Shown piece by piece: positions 11,400 through 22,775 of a stretch of DNA of 64,000 bases. The DNA lies in the NCBI GenBank assembly GCA_036346255.1, contig CM070623.1, positions 5,808,407 to 5,872,406 on the forward strand. Direction: 5' to 3'. The notes under the pieces are model-generated. The model saw only the letters and a list, made by a program, of their open reading frames with translations. It was not told where the DNA came from and made no database searches. The position numbers were made by a program, and so were the translations under genes. The DNA comes from Ampelocalamus luodianensis (lineage: Eukaryota > Streptophyta > Magnoliopsida > Poales > Poaceae). The stretch's first letter is position 1. Each line of letters opens with the position of its first letter.

Positions 11400-14372
11400 T
11401 ATACCATAAGGAAGTAACATCGTCGAGGGAGACAACGATATGCCGGATCTGGAATGTGCTTCCGATGAGGGTAGGTCATACGATGACAATCTGGATCAGA
11501 TGCTACGCGATGCAGAAGGGGACTATAGTGAGAGAGAGTTTGGTAGATTCCAGGGCTTAATGGAGGACTCGGGAAAACCTTTATTCTCGGGTTGCAAGTT
11601 GAAATACACAAGATTGTCCTCCGTGCTTGAACTGTTGAAATTGAAGGTTAGCAATGGTTGGTCCGACAAGAGTTTCACAACGTTACTAAGTCTCCTAGCG
11701 GACATCCTTCTAGAGGGAAACGTGTTGCCCAGAACTACTTACCAAGCCAAGAAGATTGTTTCTCCATTGGGAATGGAAGTAGAAAGAATACATGCCTGTC
11801 CGAACGATTGTATCCTCTACCGTAAAGAGTATGCAGACATGCATGTATATCCAGTGTGCAAAGCATCCCGATACAAGCATTAGAATCACTCCGGTGACGG
11901 CGAGGACATCGATGTGAAGCAAGGACCTCTTGCTAAGGTGTTGTTGTATCTGCCTATAATTCCCAATTTGAAGCGTTTATTTGCGAACCCAAAGGAGGAA
12001 AGATTGTTGCATTGGCACTCGGAGGAGCGTAAGAAAGATGGAAAGATAAGACACCCTGTTGATTTTGCCTAGTGGAGAAACTTTGATAGGAGCTTCAAAG
12101 ACTTCGGTGCGAAACTGAGGAATATAAGGTTTGAGTTGAGTATAGATGGAATGAATCCTTTCGGTAATATGAGCATCTGACAAAGCACCTGACCCGTGAA
12201 TCTATGTATGTACAACCTTCCTCCTTGGCTGTGTATGAAGCGGAAGTACATTATGATATCATTACTTATCCAAGGGCCGAAGTAACCTAGGAACGATATT
12301 GATGTGTACCTAGTACCATTGCTGGAAGGTCTTGTGACACTGTGGAACGAAGGGGTACATGTATCGGATGCGTACAAACGAGAGAACTTCACTTTATGTG
12401 CCATGTTCTACACCATCAATGATTTTCCTGCCCTTGGTAACCTGTCGGGGTTCAGTACAAAAGGAGCCAACGCATGTCCGCACTGCTTACATGATACCGA
12501 GAGTGTGTGGCCGAACAACTCGTGCAAAACTGTGTACATGTGTCACCGTAGGTTCCTTACCAGGTATCTCCCATACCGCAAGATGAAGAAACAATTCGAT
12601 GGAAATAAGGAGGACAGTTCAGCTCCAAGGGCTTTTAGAGGGAAAGAAGTCTATGATATGGTCAAGGATATCGATGTTGTGCTTGAAAAGAAACGTCAAT
12701 TGAGGACCCGTCAGAAGAACATATGGAAGAAGCGATCAATTTTTTGGGACTTACCTTATTGGGAGCACTAAGAAGTTCGCCACTGCATTGACGTCATGCA
12801 CGTGGAAAATAATGTATATGATGATAGCTTGATTGGTCTCTTACTGAACATTCGTGACAAAACAAAGGATGGTGTCAACACACAGCGTGACTTGGTTGAT
12901 ATGAACATAAGGACCAAGTTAGCACCGAAAGAGACCGATAAAGGATGAACGTACCTTCCCCCGGCTTGCTACACTCTGTTCAAGGCCGAGAGAAAGGAAC
13001 TGTGCCAGAGTTTACATGGTGTGAAAGTTCCGTCCGGTTACTCCACCAGCATGAAGAAACTTGTTTCTATGGAAGATTTGAAATTAATTGGTATGGAGTC
13101 TCATGATTGTCATGTGCTGATGACACAAATGCTTCCTGTTGCAATTAGAAGTATTTTGCCAAACAAGGTTCGAGTGGCAATCGTGAGGCTGTGTTATTTC
13201 TTTAACTCAATTGCTCAGAAGGTCATCGATCCTGAAGGACTAGATGCGCTGCAGGCCGAGGTGGTGACGACTCTATATCATCTTGAGATGTATTTCCCTC
13301 TGTTATTTTTTGATATCATGGTCCATCTCACTGTTCACCTTGTAAAAGAGATAAAGATATGTGGTCCTGTGTTCTATGTACCCATTCGAGAGGTACATGG
13401 GAATTCTCAAGTCCTATGTACGGAATCGATCTCGGCCAGAGGGCAGCACCATCGAAGGTTATGCAACTGAAGAGGTTATTGAGTTCTGAGTCGATTACAT
13501 AGCTCAAGTGGAACCGATAGGTGTGCATCTATCTCGTCATGAGGGGAGACTAGAGGGTATCAGGATCATTGGAAGGAAAGCAATCACTCCCGATTTCGAT
13601 GCGTATGCTCAAGCCCTTTTCATAGTCTTGCAACACATGACCCAAGTGACTCCGTACATCGATGAGCACAAAGACATGATACACCAACAGAATCCAGGCC
13701 GGTCGGAGGTTTGAATTACAAGAGAGCACAACCACCGGTTCAACGCATGGTTAAATGTGCGATTCACTGGGAGGCCTTCATCAAGTGATGATGGCACACT
13801 GCCATGGTTGGCAAAATGGTCAAAATTTACAATTGTGACATGGCAAGGATATGACATAAATAGGTACACATTTTATACGAGAGCTCAGGATAGGAAGAGC
13901 ACAGTCTAGAACAGCGGTGTCCGAATAGATGTGTTTCACGAGCAATTCAATACCGCTGGGTTGAGCTCCTACTATAGGTTCGTAGAGGAGATTTGGGAGC
14001 TCGACTACGTACTTTTCAAGATCCCCCTGTTTATTGGGTCAAACTTCCACAGGGTGTGAAGGTCGACAAGTACGGCGTCACTACTGTGGATCTCAAATGT
14101 GTCGGATACAACGACGAACCATTGGTACTCGCTAAGTAAGTTGTTCAAATTTTTTATATAAAGGACCTGGCAAATAAGAACCGCCATATAGTTCTTCATG
14201 GAAAAAAGAAGGATTATCGGAGTTGAGAATGTCGTGGATGAGGAAGAGTACAATCAATTTGACGAGTTGTTTCCTTTCGGAGATGGCATCAGGCTTGAGG
14301 AAGAACCCAGTGAGGAAGCTAGCTATATACGCATCGATCATCATGAAGGGCTATATTTTAAAACAAAATAGC
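11400..14372 (+). pseudogene. CACTA TNP2-type transposase, copy 1 (Transposase_21/DUF4218)
   Basis: TNP2 is the transposase that cuts CACTA elements at their ends. From 11440 to about 13370 one plus frame is kept through in-frame stops (for example at 11881, 12178 and 12769). Familiar stretches are LLADILLEGNVLPRTTY, LFANPKEERLLHWH, FELSIDGMNPFGNMS, TINDFPALGNLSGFSTKG with ACPHC, KKRSIFWDLPYWEH, CIDVMHVENNVYDDSL and the DUF4218 part MLPVAIRSILPNKVR. At about 13375 the frame shifts; MYPFERYMG is then in another frame. The C-terminal KRRIIGVENVVDEEEYNQFD lies at 14200-14260. The N-terminus was cut off by E1. Confidence 0.85.
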
Positions 14373-14521
14373 AAGTGGAATGATCCCACACAGTGACACC
14401 TATTTGGAAAATTGTTCCATTGTAATTAACAAACTCGGCATGTAATTAAGGAATTATTCCCTTGTAATTTATTCACTAATTAAGAAATCGTTCAATCTGT
14501 GATTGTACAGCTGCTTTCTTT

Positions 14522-14960
14522 TTTTCAGAGGGCATGGTTAGCATTCCCTGAGGCTAGCCGAAAAACAGAATATTTTAGAGATTTAAAAGGAACTTTCACA
14601 GGCGGTTTAGTGGAATAAACCATCTACGATAACGAGGTGCCAAGACATCTAATGAGGTGCCAAGACATTTTGCATCCCGCCCACGAGTTCGGTGATAACG
14701 AGGCGCCAAGACATTTCGCCTCCCGCGCACGAGTCCCAAAAGTTCCGCGAGCATCACAGATAGTTCCATAATAAAACTGTCTGTGATACTTATTGCACAT
14801 GGTTATTAAAAGAGAATCGCCAGTGATATTCAATTATCACAGACAGTCCTGAAATATAACCGTCTCTGATATTCTCTATTATCGCAGTCGGTCTTGGAAT
14901 AGAACCGTATGTGATATTATATATCACAGATGGTTTTTTAAGAGAGCCGTCTGTGATAAG
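14522..14960 (+). repeat. Internal copy of a CACTA 3' end: last exon and subterminal repeats
   Basis: Sequence at 14522-14567 (CAGAGGGCATGGTTAGC, then CTAGCCGAAAA) matches 20081-20124, which is the last exon of ORF2. It is followed, after about 190 bases, by three inverted pairs of the TCACAGA.../...CTGTGAT type (14752-14960). ORF2 itself is missing between TNP2 copy 1 and this block. No clear TIR follows at 14960, so the element end was lost or rearranged. A 20-base-scale direct repeat, GAGGTGCCAAGACAT, occurs at 14634, 14654 and (as GAGGCGCC) 14700. Confidence 0.65.
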
Positions 14961-14964
14961 CATT

Positions 14965-15294
14965 CGTAAGTAGGAACCCGCTAGGGTTTCCCTCCTTACT
15001 ACTCTCAGTCCTCAGAGCTCACTCTCTGGTCGGCCTCCCTAGCACTCTTAGTTCCCATGTTCCTCTCGAGCCTCTCCTCTCCGCGCCGTCGTCCTCCCTA
15101 CGCCGCTGTCATCGCCGAGCCTCCTCTCTCCGCACCATCGTCCTCCCTAGCCGCCGTCATTCCTGAGCCTCCTCTCTCCCCGTGCTAGCGTCCTCTCTCT
15201 ACGACCCCAGACCTCGACTCCCTCTTCTTCGACGCCTCCTGTCATGGTACAAGCTCACCTCTTTGGATTGTGCTAGTAGAAGATTCTCTGAGGT
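14965..15294 (+). other. GC-rich insert inside the CACTA region, possible captured gene fragment
   Basis: Base composition changes sharply to C-rich, with CTAGGGTTTCCCTCC near the start, which resembles the 5' UTR of many plant genes. It contains imperfect repeats of GAGCCTCCTCTCTCCG and GTCCTCCCTA at about 15075-15180. It ends exactly where TNP2 copy 2 begins. No protein could be recognised in any frame. CACTA elements of grasses are known to capture host fragments; that this is such a capture is an inference. Confidence 0.4.
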
Positions 15295-16832
15295 TCCTTC
15301 CCAGGTATCTCCTATACCGCAAGATGAAGAAACAATTCGATGAAAATAAGGAGGACAGTTCAGCTCCAAGGGCTTTTAGAGGGAAAGAAGTCTATGATAT
15401 GGTAAAGGATATTGATGTTGTGCTTGAAAAGAAACGTCAATTGAGGACCCGTCAGAAGAACATATGGAAGAAGCGATCAATTTTTTGGGACTTACCTTAT
15501 TGAGAGCACTAAGAAGTTTGCCATTGCATTGACGTCATGCACGTGGAAAAGAATGTATATGATAGCTTGATTGATCTCTTACTGAACATTCGTGACAAAA
15601 CAAAGGATGGTGTCAACGCACGGCGTGACTTGGTTGATATGAACATAAGGACTGAGTTAGCACCAAAAGAGACCGATAAAGGATGAACGTACCTTCCCCC
15701 GGCTTGCTACACTCTGTCCAAGGCCGAGAGAAAGGAACTGTGCCAGAGTTTACATGGTGTGAAAGTTCCGTCCGGTTACTCCACCAGCATGAAGAAACTT
15801 GTTTCTATGAAAGATTTGAAATTAATTGGTATGAAGTCTCATGATTGTCATGTGCTGATGACACAAATGCTTCCTGTTGCAATTAGAAGTATTTTGCCAA
15901 ACAAGGTTCGAGTGGCAATCATGAGGCTGTGTTATTTCTTTAACTCAATTGCTCAGAAGGTCATCGATCCTGAAGGACTAGATGCGCTGTAGGCCAAGGT
16001 GGTGACGACTCTATATCATCTTGAGATGTATTTTCCTCTGTTATTTTTTGATATCATGGTCCATCTCACTGTTCACCTTGTAAAAGAGATAAAGATATGT
16101 GGTCCTGTGTTCTATGTACCCATTCGAGAGGTACATGGGAATTCTCAAGTCCTATGTACGGAATCGATCTCGGCCAGAGGGCAGCACCATCGAATGTTAT
16201 GCAACAAAAGAGGTCATTGATTTCTACGTCGATTACATAGCTCAAGTGGAACCGATAGGTGTGCATCTATCTCGTCATGAGGGGAGATTGGAGGGCATCA
16301 GGATCATTGCAAGGAAAGCAATCACTCCCGATTTTGATGCGTACGCTCAAGCCCTTTTCACAGTCTTGCAACACATGACCCAAGTGTCTCCGTACATCGA
16401 CGAGCACAAAGACATGATACACCAATAGAATCCAGGCCGGTCGGAGGTTTGAATCACAAGAGAGCACAAACACCGGTTCAACGCATTGTTAAATGTGCGA
16501 TTCACTGGGAGGCCTTCATCAAGTGATGATGACACACTGTCATGGTTGGCAAAATGGTCAAAATTTACAATTGTCATATGGCAACGATACGACATAAATT
16601 GGTACACATTTTATACGAGAGCTCAGGATAGGAAGAGCACAGTCCAGAACAGCGGTGTCCGGATAGATGTGTTTCACGAGCAATTCAATACCGCTGGGTT
16701 GTGCTCCTACTATAGGTTCGTAGAGGAGATTTGGGAGCTCGACTACGTACTTTTCAAGATCCCCCTGTTTCAATGCCATTGGGTCAAACTTCCACAGGGT
16801 GTGAAAGTCGACAAGTACAGCGTCACTACTGT
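15295..16832 (+). pseudogene. CACTA TNP2 transposase, partial second copy
   Basis: This is a close copy of 12551-14085, sharing the same stop codons (15501, the TGA in AAAGGATGAACG) and the same frameshift before MYPFERYMG. The duplication therefore happened after copy 1 or a common ancestor had already decayed. Copy 2 keeps bases lost from copy 1, for example CAATGCCA before TTGGGTCAAACTTCC. It has its own new stop at 15990 (CAG to TAG). It lacks both the N-terminal half and the C-terminal VVDEEEYNQF segment. It ends at GTCACTACTGTG, after which unrelated intron-like sequence begins. Confidence 0.8.
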
Positions 16833-17531
16833 GTTTCATACATGCTCATTGGTGGGTTATTTTATCCAATTGATTATATGATCTTCATTGAGTACTTCAA
16901 AATTGGTAAACTTAACCCAATAAACTTCACCCAACTTAACCTGGTTATTTTATCCAATTTATTTTGCTGTGAAGTTCTATCTTTTGAGCATTTTATCCTG
17001 ATTGATGCAGTATTGATTTGTTGATCTTGCAGAAATATCATTTATTGTGCAGTACTGATTTGTTAATTGTGTTGTTTGGTCATTTTGCTCTATTCTGTTG
17101 GTACTTTCTGTTCACTGTGATTATTGTTTATATTCTTGTCAATTGAAATATTGTGTAGTTGGTTCAATTGAAATATTGACAGTGAACTCTCAATTGATGA
17201 TTTATTTTGTTCTGAAGTTCTATCTTTTGAGCATTTTATCCTGATTGATGCAGTACTCATTTGTTGATCTTGCAGAAATATCATTTATTGATGCAGTACT
17301 GATTTGTTAATTGTGTTGTCTGGTCATTTTGTTCCATTCTGTTGGTACTTTCTATTCTTTTGATTATGTGCCCAGCATCCCATGGGTACCTTTTCAGTTT
17401 TTAATTTTCTTTACTACGTATTCTATATTTAAGTTCAATGGGTAACTTCTATTTGTCTATATAATTAATTTGTTTACAAGTCAATTTTAGTTCATTGCGT
17501 ATGTAACTTATATAGATAGCAAGTAAGTGAG
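16833..17531 (+). repeat. AT-rich spacer with a 243-bp-period duplication
   Basis: There is no coding signal. The block beginning GAAGTTCTATCTTTTGAGCA at 16971 is repeated from 17214, both running about 130 bases through TTGATCTTGCAGAAATATC. T-rich runs ending in CTTGCAG suggest intron sequence, consistent with a spacer or intron between TNP2 and ORF2. Confidence 0.6.
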
Positions 17532-20108
17532 ATGGCTGAGGCATCGTCTTCGCCGCCATCATCGACGTTGCCGAATGCGTCTGGATCTCCGAATGCATCT
17601 GGATCTCCGAGGAAAGTGGTACCTAAGCGACATGCCAGAGAAATATAAAAAATGCCTATGGGCCAAATGACCATCACGATCGTCAGTACCTCTGGGGCCC
17701 CTCTGCTACCCAAGAAAGCAGCAGTAGCATTCTGGACCACCTACGGTATACTTGAAAGGGAACGAGTCCCCATCACCACACAGAAATGGAAGGATCTGAT
17801 GGCCATAGAGAAAGGGCAATTGTGGACTGAAATTACTATGTGGTTCGATATCCCAGCAGAATTCTCTGATGTCATGCGACGATAGGCGTTCCTCTCGATG
17901 GGACACGCTTGGAAGACCTTCAAGAGCAAATTTATCACAAAGTACGTGAACAAGAATCATACGCCCTACACGAAGTATAAATTCGTGTCGTCGGATATAT
18001 GGGATGTCTTTGTGCGGATGAAGACGATGGACGAATTTCAACAGCAAAGTGCGGCGCACAAGGCTATCCAAGTAAAAGACATTCACCCCCACAGACTCGG
18101 CACTGCTAGGTACACAGGCAAACACCCAGTATGGATGAGTGAGGACAATGTGACAATCTAGTCGCAGGTTTCCCCGTCATTTGCTGAGATCACAGATGAG
18201 CGCGCCAATGCATGGTTAAGAGTGAGGGCCACAGTCACGTCGTCGGGCGCCATCACTTTCAAAAACCCAGAAGACGAGGAAGTGTCCAAATGCCTGGTAA
18301 GATATGTCGAACAACCTAGTTGTTAATACGTCCATAACTTCGTAGGGTCTAAAATAACATAATGGCCTCTTGTAGCACACATTGAGTGCCCAATCTTTCC
18401 AAGGCTCCTTCTAAGCAGTAAGGGAGAAGGATATACCATCAACGACCCTGGGAAACAAGGAGAACCCGGGTCACATGTGAGGTCTTGGGGTTTACGTAAA
18501 TTGGAGGGATGGATTCCCACACAACTCTGAGGCGTATACGAGTCGGAAGAGATCCAAGGCTGAACGCCAGAAACAGTTGAAAGAGGAGATCAGTGCACAG
18601 ATTAGTGCACAATTTCAAGGACAGATAACATTATTATAGGAATAAATGAATCAACTCATCAACTAGTCACAAGTCGCCCTTGTGATTTTGGGAGCGAGTC
18701 CCCTCAACGTCGAAGTAGCGTCGTGTCCACACCTACACTTTCTGAACTTGGCGATGTCTAATTACCTATCGACCTCATCCAGGTAATGTACATCTCTGGA
18801 ATGCTCGAAAGATATACCTGTAGGACGTCTTAGCTAATTGTATATCGTTGTATAGGTGCCCACGCTCTACAGGCTCTAAGTGAGGCTGGTTGGGCCCATT
18901 TCTGTTGAGGCTGGGCGGGGAGTGGTGTATCCATGTGAGGAAGGGATAGTGATGCATGGTGCCCAGCTGGCGCAGGGTTACGGCAAGGTCCAGGTGGACA
19001 TGGTATATTATAATTTGATGGCCGTCCCACCGGAGAAGCCCCCGAACGAAGAGATCATAACACTAGGGGATGCCTTGCACACTTATGTCCAGTGGCCCAA
19101 GAGGGACATCGCCCTTGACCCTGCAGTGCCACGATCTCCACACGATGACCATCCCTCTCCAACAGTACCCTTGATGACTCCACCTCAACCCCCGCTTTAG
19201 AAGGCCTCCGTATCGGCTAACGTGGAGACGACGCCCAAGAAACAAGAAAAGCGTGTCGAGAAAAAGTGTGTCGAGTCATCTTCCAGGAAGACACCCTCGA
19301 TGACTCCACCTCAATCGCCACTTCAGAATGCCTCCGTATCGGCTAACGTGGAGATAGCGTCGAAGAAACAAGAAAAGCACGTCGAGTCGTCTTCCAGGAA
19401 GACACCCTCGATGACACCACCTCAACCCCCGCTTCAGAAGGCCTCCGTGTTGGCTTCTATGGAGACGGTGTCCAAGAAACAAGAAAAGTGTGTCGAGTCG
19501 TCTTCCAGGAAGACACCCTGCACGCGAGGCGCTAAGGTCAAATCGAAGAAGATTAAGGCGCCTCATAAGCCCGAAACGTACTCCCTCAAAATGTCGTTGG
19601 TCTCCGACACAATATTACACCACGTTGGTTTGGCTTGCCAGGCTTTGCATGCCTGGTACATGCGGCAGACCGACGAGGCGAGGGAAGACCGGCCTACTGG
19701 ATTCATCGTCAGTTACACGGAGAACCATTTCCACCACAAGGCAGGCTACTTCATCGTGGGCTTCGAAGATTTGTTTGATCTATTCAACCTCGATGTCTCA
19801 CTTCTACGATACTAGACACTGTAAATGTGTATAATCAAGTTCTACATTCACGAAATACCGATAAATATCATAACTCATTGCTTATGTATAGACACATGAT
19901 GCAAGAAGCCCAGCGATCACATCAACTGGTGGGTTTCCTCGACCCACATTTGATCTCTCAGCAAAGCATCATGGAAAACGCATCCTACGTCGAGAACTAC
20001 ATAACGAGGGCATTGTTTACTCATTTTGAGTTGTTCTGTATCAAATCAATTATGATATATCTGTTTTCTGCTTGCTTGTTTTCAGAGGGCATGGCTAGTA
20101 TTACCTGA
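17532..20108 (+). pseudogene. CACTA ORF2 (Transposase_24-type, TNPA/TNPD-like), broken
   Basis: This is the second CACTA gene; relatives bind the subterminal repeats. The first frame starts MAEASSSPPSSTLPNASGSP at 17532 and keeps frame to about 18160 with stops at 17646, 17883 and 18159. It includes FKSKFITKYVNK, SSDIWDVFVRMKTMDEFQ and HRLGTARYTGKHPVW, the usual Transposase_24 pattern. An intron is likely at 18783-18855 (GTAATG...TATAG). The next exon has VYPCEEGIVMHGAQLAQGYG and YVQWPKRDIALDP, then a Lys/Ser-rich repeat, then FDLFNLDVSLLRY (19815). A last small exon (20087-20108) reads GMASIT. The gene is not functional as written. Confidence 0.75.
19170..19525 (+). repeat. In-frame amino-acid repeats in CACTA ORF2
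   Basis: Three imperfect units start with GACTCCACCTCAA-type sequence at 19176, 19302 and 19413 (spacings 126 and 111). Each encodes roughly MTPPQPPLQKASV, a short linker, KKQEK and VESSSRKTP. The unit length is a multiple of three, so the repeat grew while the frame was under coding constraint. Confidence 0.8.
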
Positions 20109-20124
20109 AGCTAGCCGAAAACCC

Positions 20125-20705
20125 TACAAACCGTCTGTGAAAGCATTATATCATAGATGGTTACCACAGAAAACAGTCTGTGAATGCATTATATCACATA
20201 CGGCTACCACCAACAAACCGTATGTGATACTTACTGGAACAACCATCTGTGATACGTATCCAATCATAGACGGATACCACAAAAAGCCGTCTGTGATATC
20301 TGGCATATCATAGACGGCTACTACCAAAAACCGTCTGTGATATCTCAGATATCACAGACGGCTACTACTAAAAACCGTCTGTGATAACTATGATATCACA
20401 GACGGTTATTGTTACTAACTGTCTGTCTTATTTTGTAATCACAGACGGTTGGTACACATAACAGTCTATGATAGTTGGTCTTCACAGACGGTTGGTACAT
20501 ATAACCGTCTGTGATAGTTGGTCTTCACAGACGGTTATACCATAAAACCGTTTGTGTTGTTCTCATCACAGACGGCTTAAAAACCGTCTGTGTTGTTTCT
20601 TATCACAGACGTCTCAAAAACCGTCTGTGATAACCGCTGTTATCACAGACTCATAAAGTCAGACAGTTCAGAAACCTTCTGTGATGACAGTTTAGAACCG
20701 TCTTT
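20125..20705. repeat. CACTA right subterminal repeat array
   Basis: About a dozen units alternate orientation: TCACAGACGG(C/T)T, a short loop, then AACCGTCTGTGA. Each pair can form a small hairpin. This matches the transposase-binding subterminal regions of CACTA elements. Units near the centre are closest to consensus and the outer ones have drifted (for example AACAGTCTATGA). Confidence 0.85.
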
Positions 20706-20713
20706 GATGATCG

Positions 20714-20727
20714 TTTCTGTAGTAGCG
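20714..20727 (+). repeat. CACTA right terminal inverted repeat
   Basis: The sequence is TTTCTGTAGTAGCG, the reverse complement of CGCTACTACAGAAA. It matches the left TIR at 22469 (CACTACTACAAAAA) except for two changes, one of which alters the diagnostic CACTA to CGCTA. The partner left TIR of this element is outside the window. Confidence 0.65.
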
Positions 20728-21074
20728 AAAGTAGTGGCAGAAGGGAGAAGAGGATTGGGAAGAGGATTGAGGCTGGAGTCAAGCGTGATGGGCTATGGCA
20801 GAGGTAGAGGTGGTGGAGGCCGAGACTAGGGGTGTGTGGGCAAAGTGGTGGAGGCTGGGGGCATGAGGGTAGAGGAAGATGAGGTTGAGGTCGGGCAGCT
20901 AGTAGATAGTGGAGACGGAGATTTGGTGACATCCTTGATAGTATTGGCGGTGAGCAACTTTTGATCTTTGTGATGGTATTGGTTATAGAGTCGATAGATG
21001 GTAGGTTTTAGTAAATTCTAGTAATGGTATCGCATTATGTAACAAGATGATCATGGTTATTATCACATGCCCAT
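20728..21074. other. No gene seen
   Basis: A G-rich stretch (AGAAGAGGATTGGGAAGAGG and similar) followed by mixed sequence. No known domain was found in any frame. It may be the degraded internal end of the copia remnant that follows. Confidence 0.5.
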
Positions 21075-21252
21075 CTTGAGGGGGAGTGTTAGAGATATTA
21101 GAGTTTAGGAAAGAGTTCACGTTGTGTGCGAGTCGGACTCAAGTTGTGTTATAGTCGGACTGTAATATTTGATACTATAAATAAAGGACGTGGGGATCCC
21201 AAAATAGACACACAATTATTCCCGAAATTCTACACGGCTATATCTTCGAAAC
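21075..21252 (+). mobile_element. Ty1/copia remnant: PPT and start of an LTR
   Basis: CTTGAGGGGGAG is directly followed by TGTTAGAGATATTAGAG, the classic copia PPT/LTR junction at 21086/21087. A promoter-like ACTATAAATAAAGG lies 92 bases into the LTR. The right LTR border is uncertain; ...TTCGAAACA at 21252 is one candidate. No copia coding sequence remains upstream. Confidence 0.5.
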
Positions 21253-21599
21253 AAGACTTGTGAATTTATGATGCACATATTACGGCTTAGCGATGATATC
21301 ATATACTACGAAACAAGTATAAAAGCACGCAAGCTGAGATCTTATTAGGTTTTACAACTATATCATAATACAAATGAGTAGTCAAATGTGTATTTTGAGG
21401 GACCCTCTGGATGTCCAGAACGGGACCCTCTGGATGTCCAAAACGACTTCACGTGAGTCTATATGATACACGCTTGTATGTGTGCGCAAGCGGGAAAAGG
21501 AACAGTTGCTATGGGTAGGCGTAGCAGCGAGCTGCGATCAGCGCATTGAATTGAACTGAACGAATTTTTTGCGAACAACAAGTGAATGAATTGTCACTG

Positions 21600-21771
21600 A
21601 CGTTGCGATTGGACGAGCTTGCGATCGAGGAAGTTTCGTCGGCTTGTTGGTCATGGAGAGTTGGCCGGGTAGGGCCTGCCCGCGAACGTTGCGATTGGAC
21701 GAGCTTGCGAGGAAGTTTCGTCGGCTTGTTGGTCATGGAGAGTTGGCCGGGTGGAGCCTGCCAGTGCCCGC
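21600..21771. repeat. 86-bp tandem duplication, two copies
   Basis: CGTTGCGATTGGACGAGCTT starts at 21601 and again at 21687. Both copies continue through GGAAGTTTCGTCGGC and GGAGAGTTGGCCGGGT. They differ mainly by a four-base ATCG insertion in the first. Confidence 0.85.
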
Positions 21772-21908
21772 GACATTGCATGCATGCACCTTGAGTCCGT
21801 TGTACTGATTTAGCAAACTTTCAGTACCTTGAGAAATAGACAATCCCTTCAGAAATATTGAAGCCGTCGTCGTCGTCCACCTGCAACTGAGAGTTAAACC
21901 TTAGAACA

Positions 21909-21936
21909 CGTCGTCGTCGTCGTCGTCGTCGTCGTC
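21909..21936. repeat. (GTC)n microsatellite
   Basis: About nine uninterrupted GTC/CGT trinucleotides. A shorter imperfect version (GTCGTCGTCGTC) lies near 21866. Confidence 0.95.
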
Positions 21937-22499
21937 CACTTGCAACGCGATAGAAACCGGTCTTCGGTCTCTATCTGCTCTGTTGCTGCAAGGGCAAGCA
22001 GTAGTGACACTAGCTACAGTGGTAGTAGTGAGACCCCACGTTCTCCTGGTTGAGTACTCATGTGGGGGCGTGGGGCTGCCTGCCCTGCATCTGCGACGCG
22101 CCACCATGGACGCATTGATGGTGCTCCCCAGCAGCCTAGCTCGCCGAGTTCTCTCCCACCAAATCAATCTCCCCCCACCTCTTGTTTTGCACGATAGATC
22201 TGGTAACGGCAGGTGATTGGTCTTTGAGAGACTAGATTGTGCCCTGTATGGTATGGCTCCACTTCAAGTTTTAGTAATTCTAACTCTAGCTTTACCCTTA
22301 GATTCACTCCCCTGAGAAGTTGGAGTGCTCAGAGAAGGTGTTTGGTTAGGAAGCTTACTCTCAATTTATGAATGAGAATGACCTATGTAAAGAGATGAGA
22401 GTACCGTTGGTTTTCTGACTCTTTTTTAATCAAATTTTGTTATGTTTACTATTTCGGCTAATCTATGTCACTACTACAAAAATGCTAATACTGAACGCC

Positions 22500-22775
22500 T
22501 CATCACAGACGGTTGATCAAAACCGTCTGTATTAAATACAATTAAGATGGTTTTGGTTTAGCGACTGTCTGTATTACTGGTTGCGCTAAAAACTGTATGT
22601 GAAGAAGTAATGTCATAGACAGTTCGTGTTGGAAACCGTTTGTGAAGTATCACAAACTGTTCTGAACAAGAACCGTCTGTAATATTACTAGAACCTATCA
22701 CAGACGGCTTTCAACATAAACCGTCTGTGACTTCCCGTCCTCATCACAGACAGTTCTAAGCAAAAACCGTCTGTG
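22500..22775. repeat. CACTA left subterminal repeat array
   Basis: The same TCACAGACGGTT / AACCGTCTGT motif family as 20125-20705, in about five inverted pairs, immediately inside the left TIR. Confidence 0.85.

Larger units (their letters stand above)
11329..20727 (+). mobile_element. CACTA (En/Spm) composite element, left end missing
   Basis: This region carries the two CACTA genes in usual order: TNP2 transposase, then the Transposase_24-type ORF2. It ends in an array of inverted ACCGTCTGTGA repeats and a right TIR (20714-20727). The 5' part of TNP2 is displaced by insertion of E1. The inside is rearranged: a partial end block (14522-14960) and a GC-rich fragment separate two TNP2 copies. 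It is probably the product of two related elements or of a tandem duplication with deletion. Both genes are full of stops, so it is non-autonomous. Confidence 0.8.
21253..22468. other. Unassigned DNA with small repeats between two CACTA elements
   Basis: No gene is supported. It holds a tandem pair GGGACCCTCTGGATGTCC (21398-21442), an 86-bp tandem pair and a trinucleotide microsatellite (both listed separately). The minus-strand ORF with an Asp run at 21901-22167 is only the microsatellite being translated. Confidence 0.6.

Noticed and set aside
20125..20705. Regular repeats resembling a CRISPR array
   Set aside because: Units are inverted pairs with variable loops next to a CACTA TIR, and the context is a plant genome with no cas genes.
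21901..22167. Minus-strand frame with an eight-residue Asp run
   Set aside because: The Asp run is the translated (GTC)n microsatellite; nothing else in the frame is recognisable.
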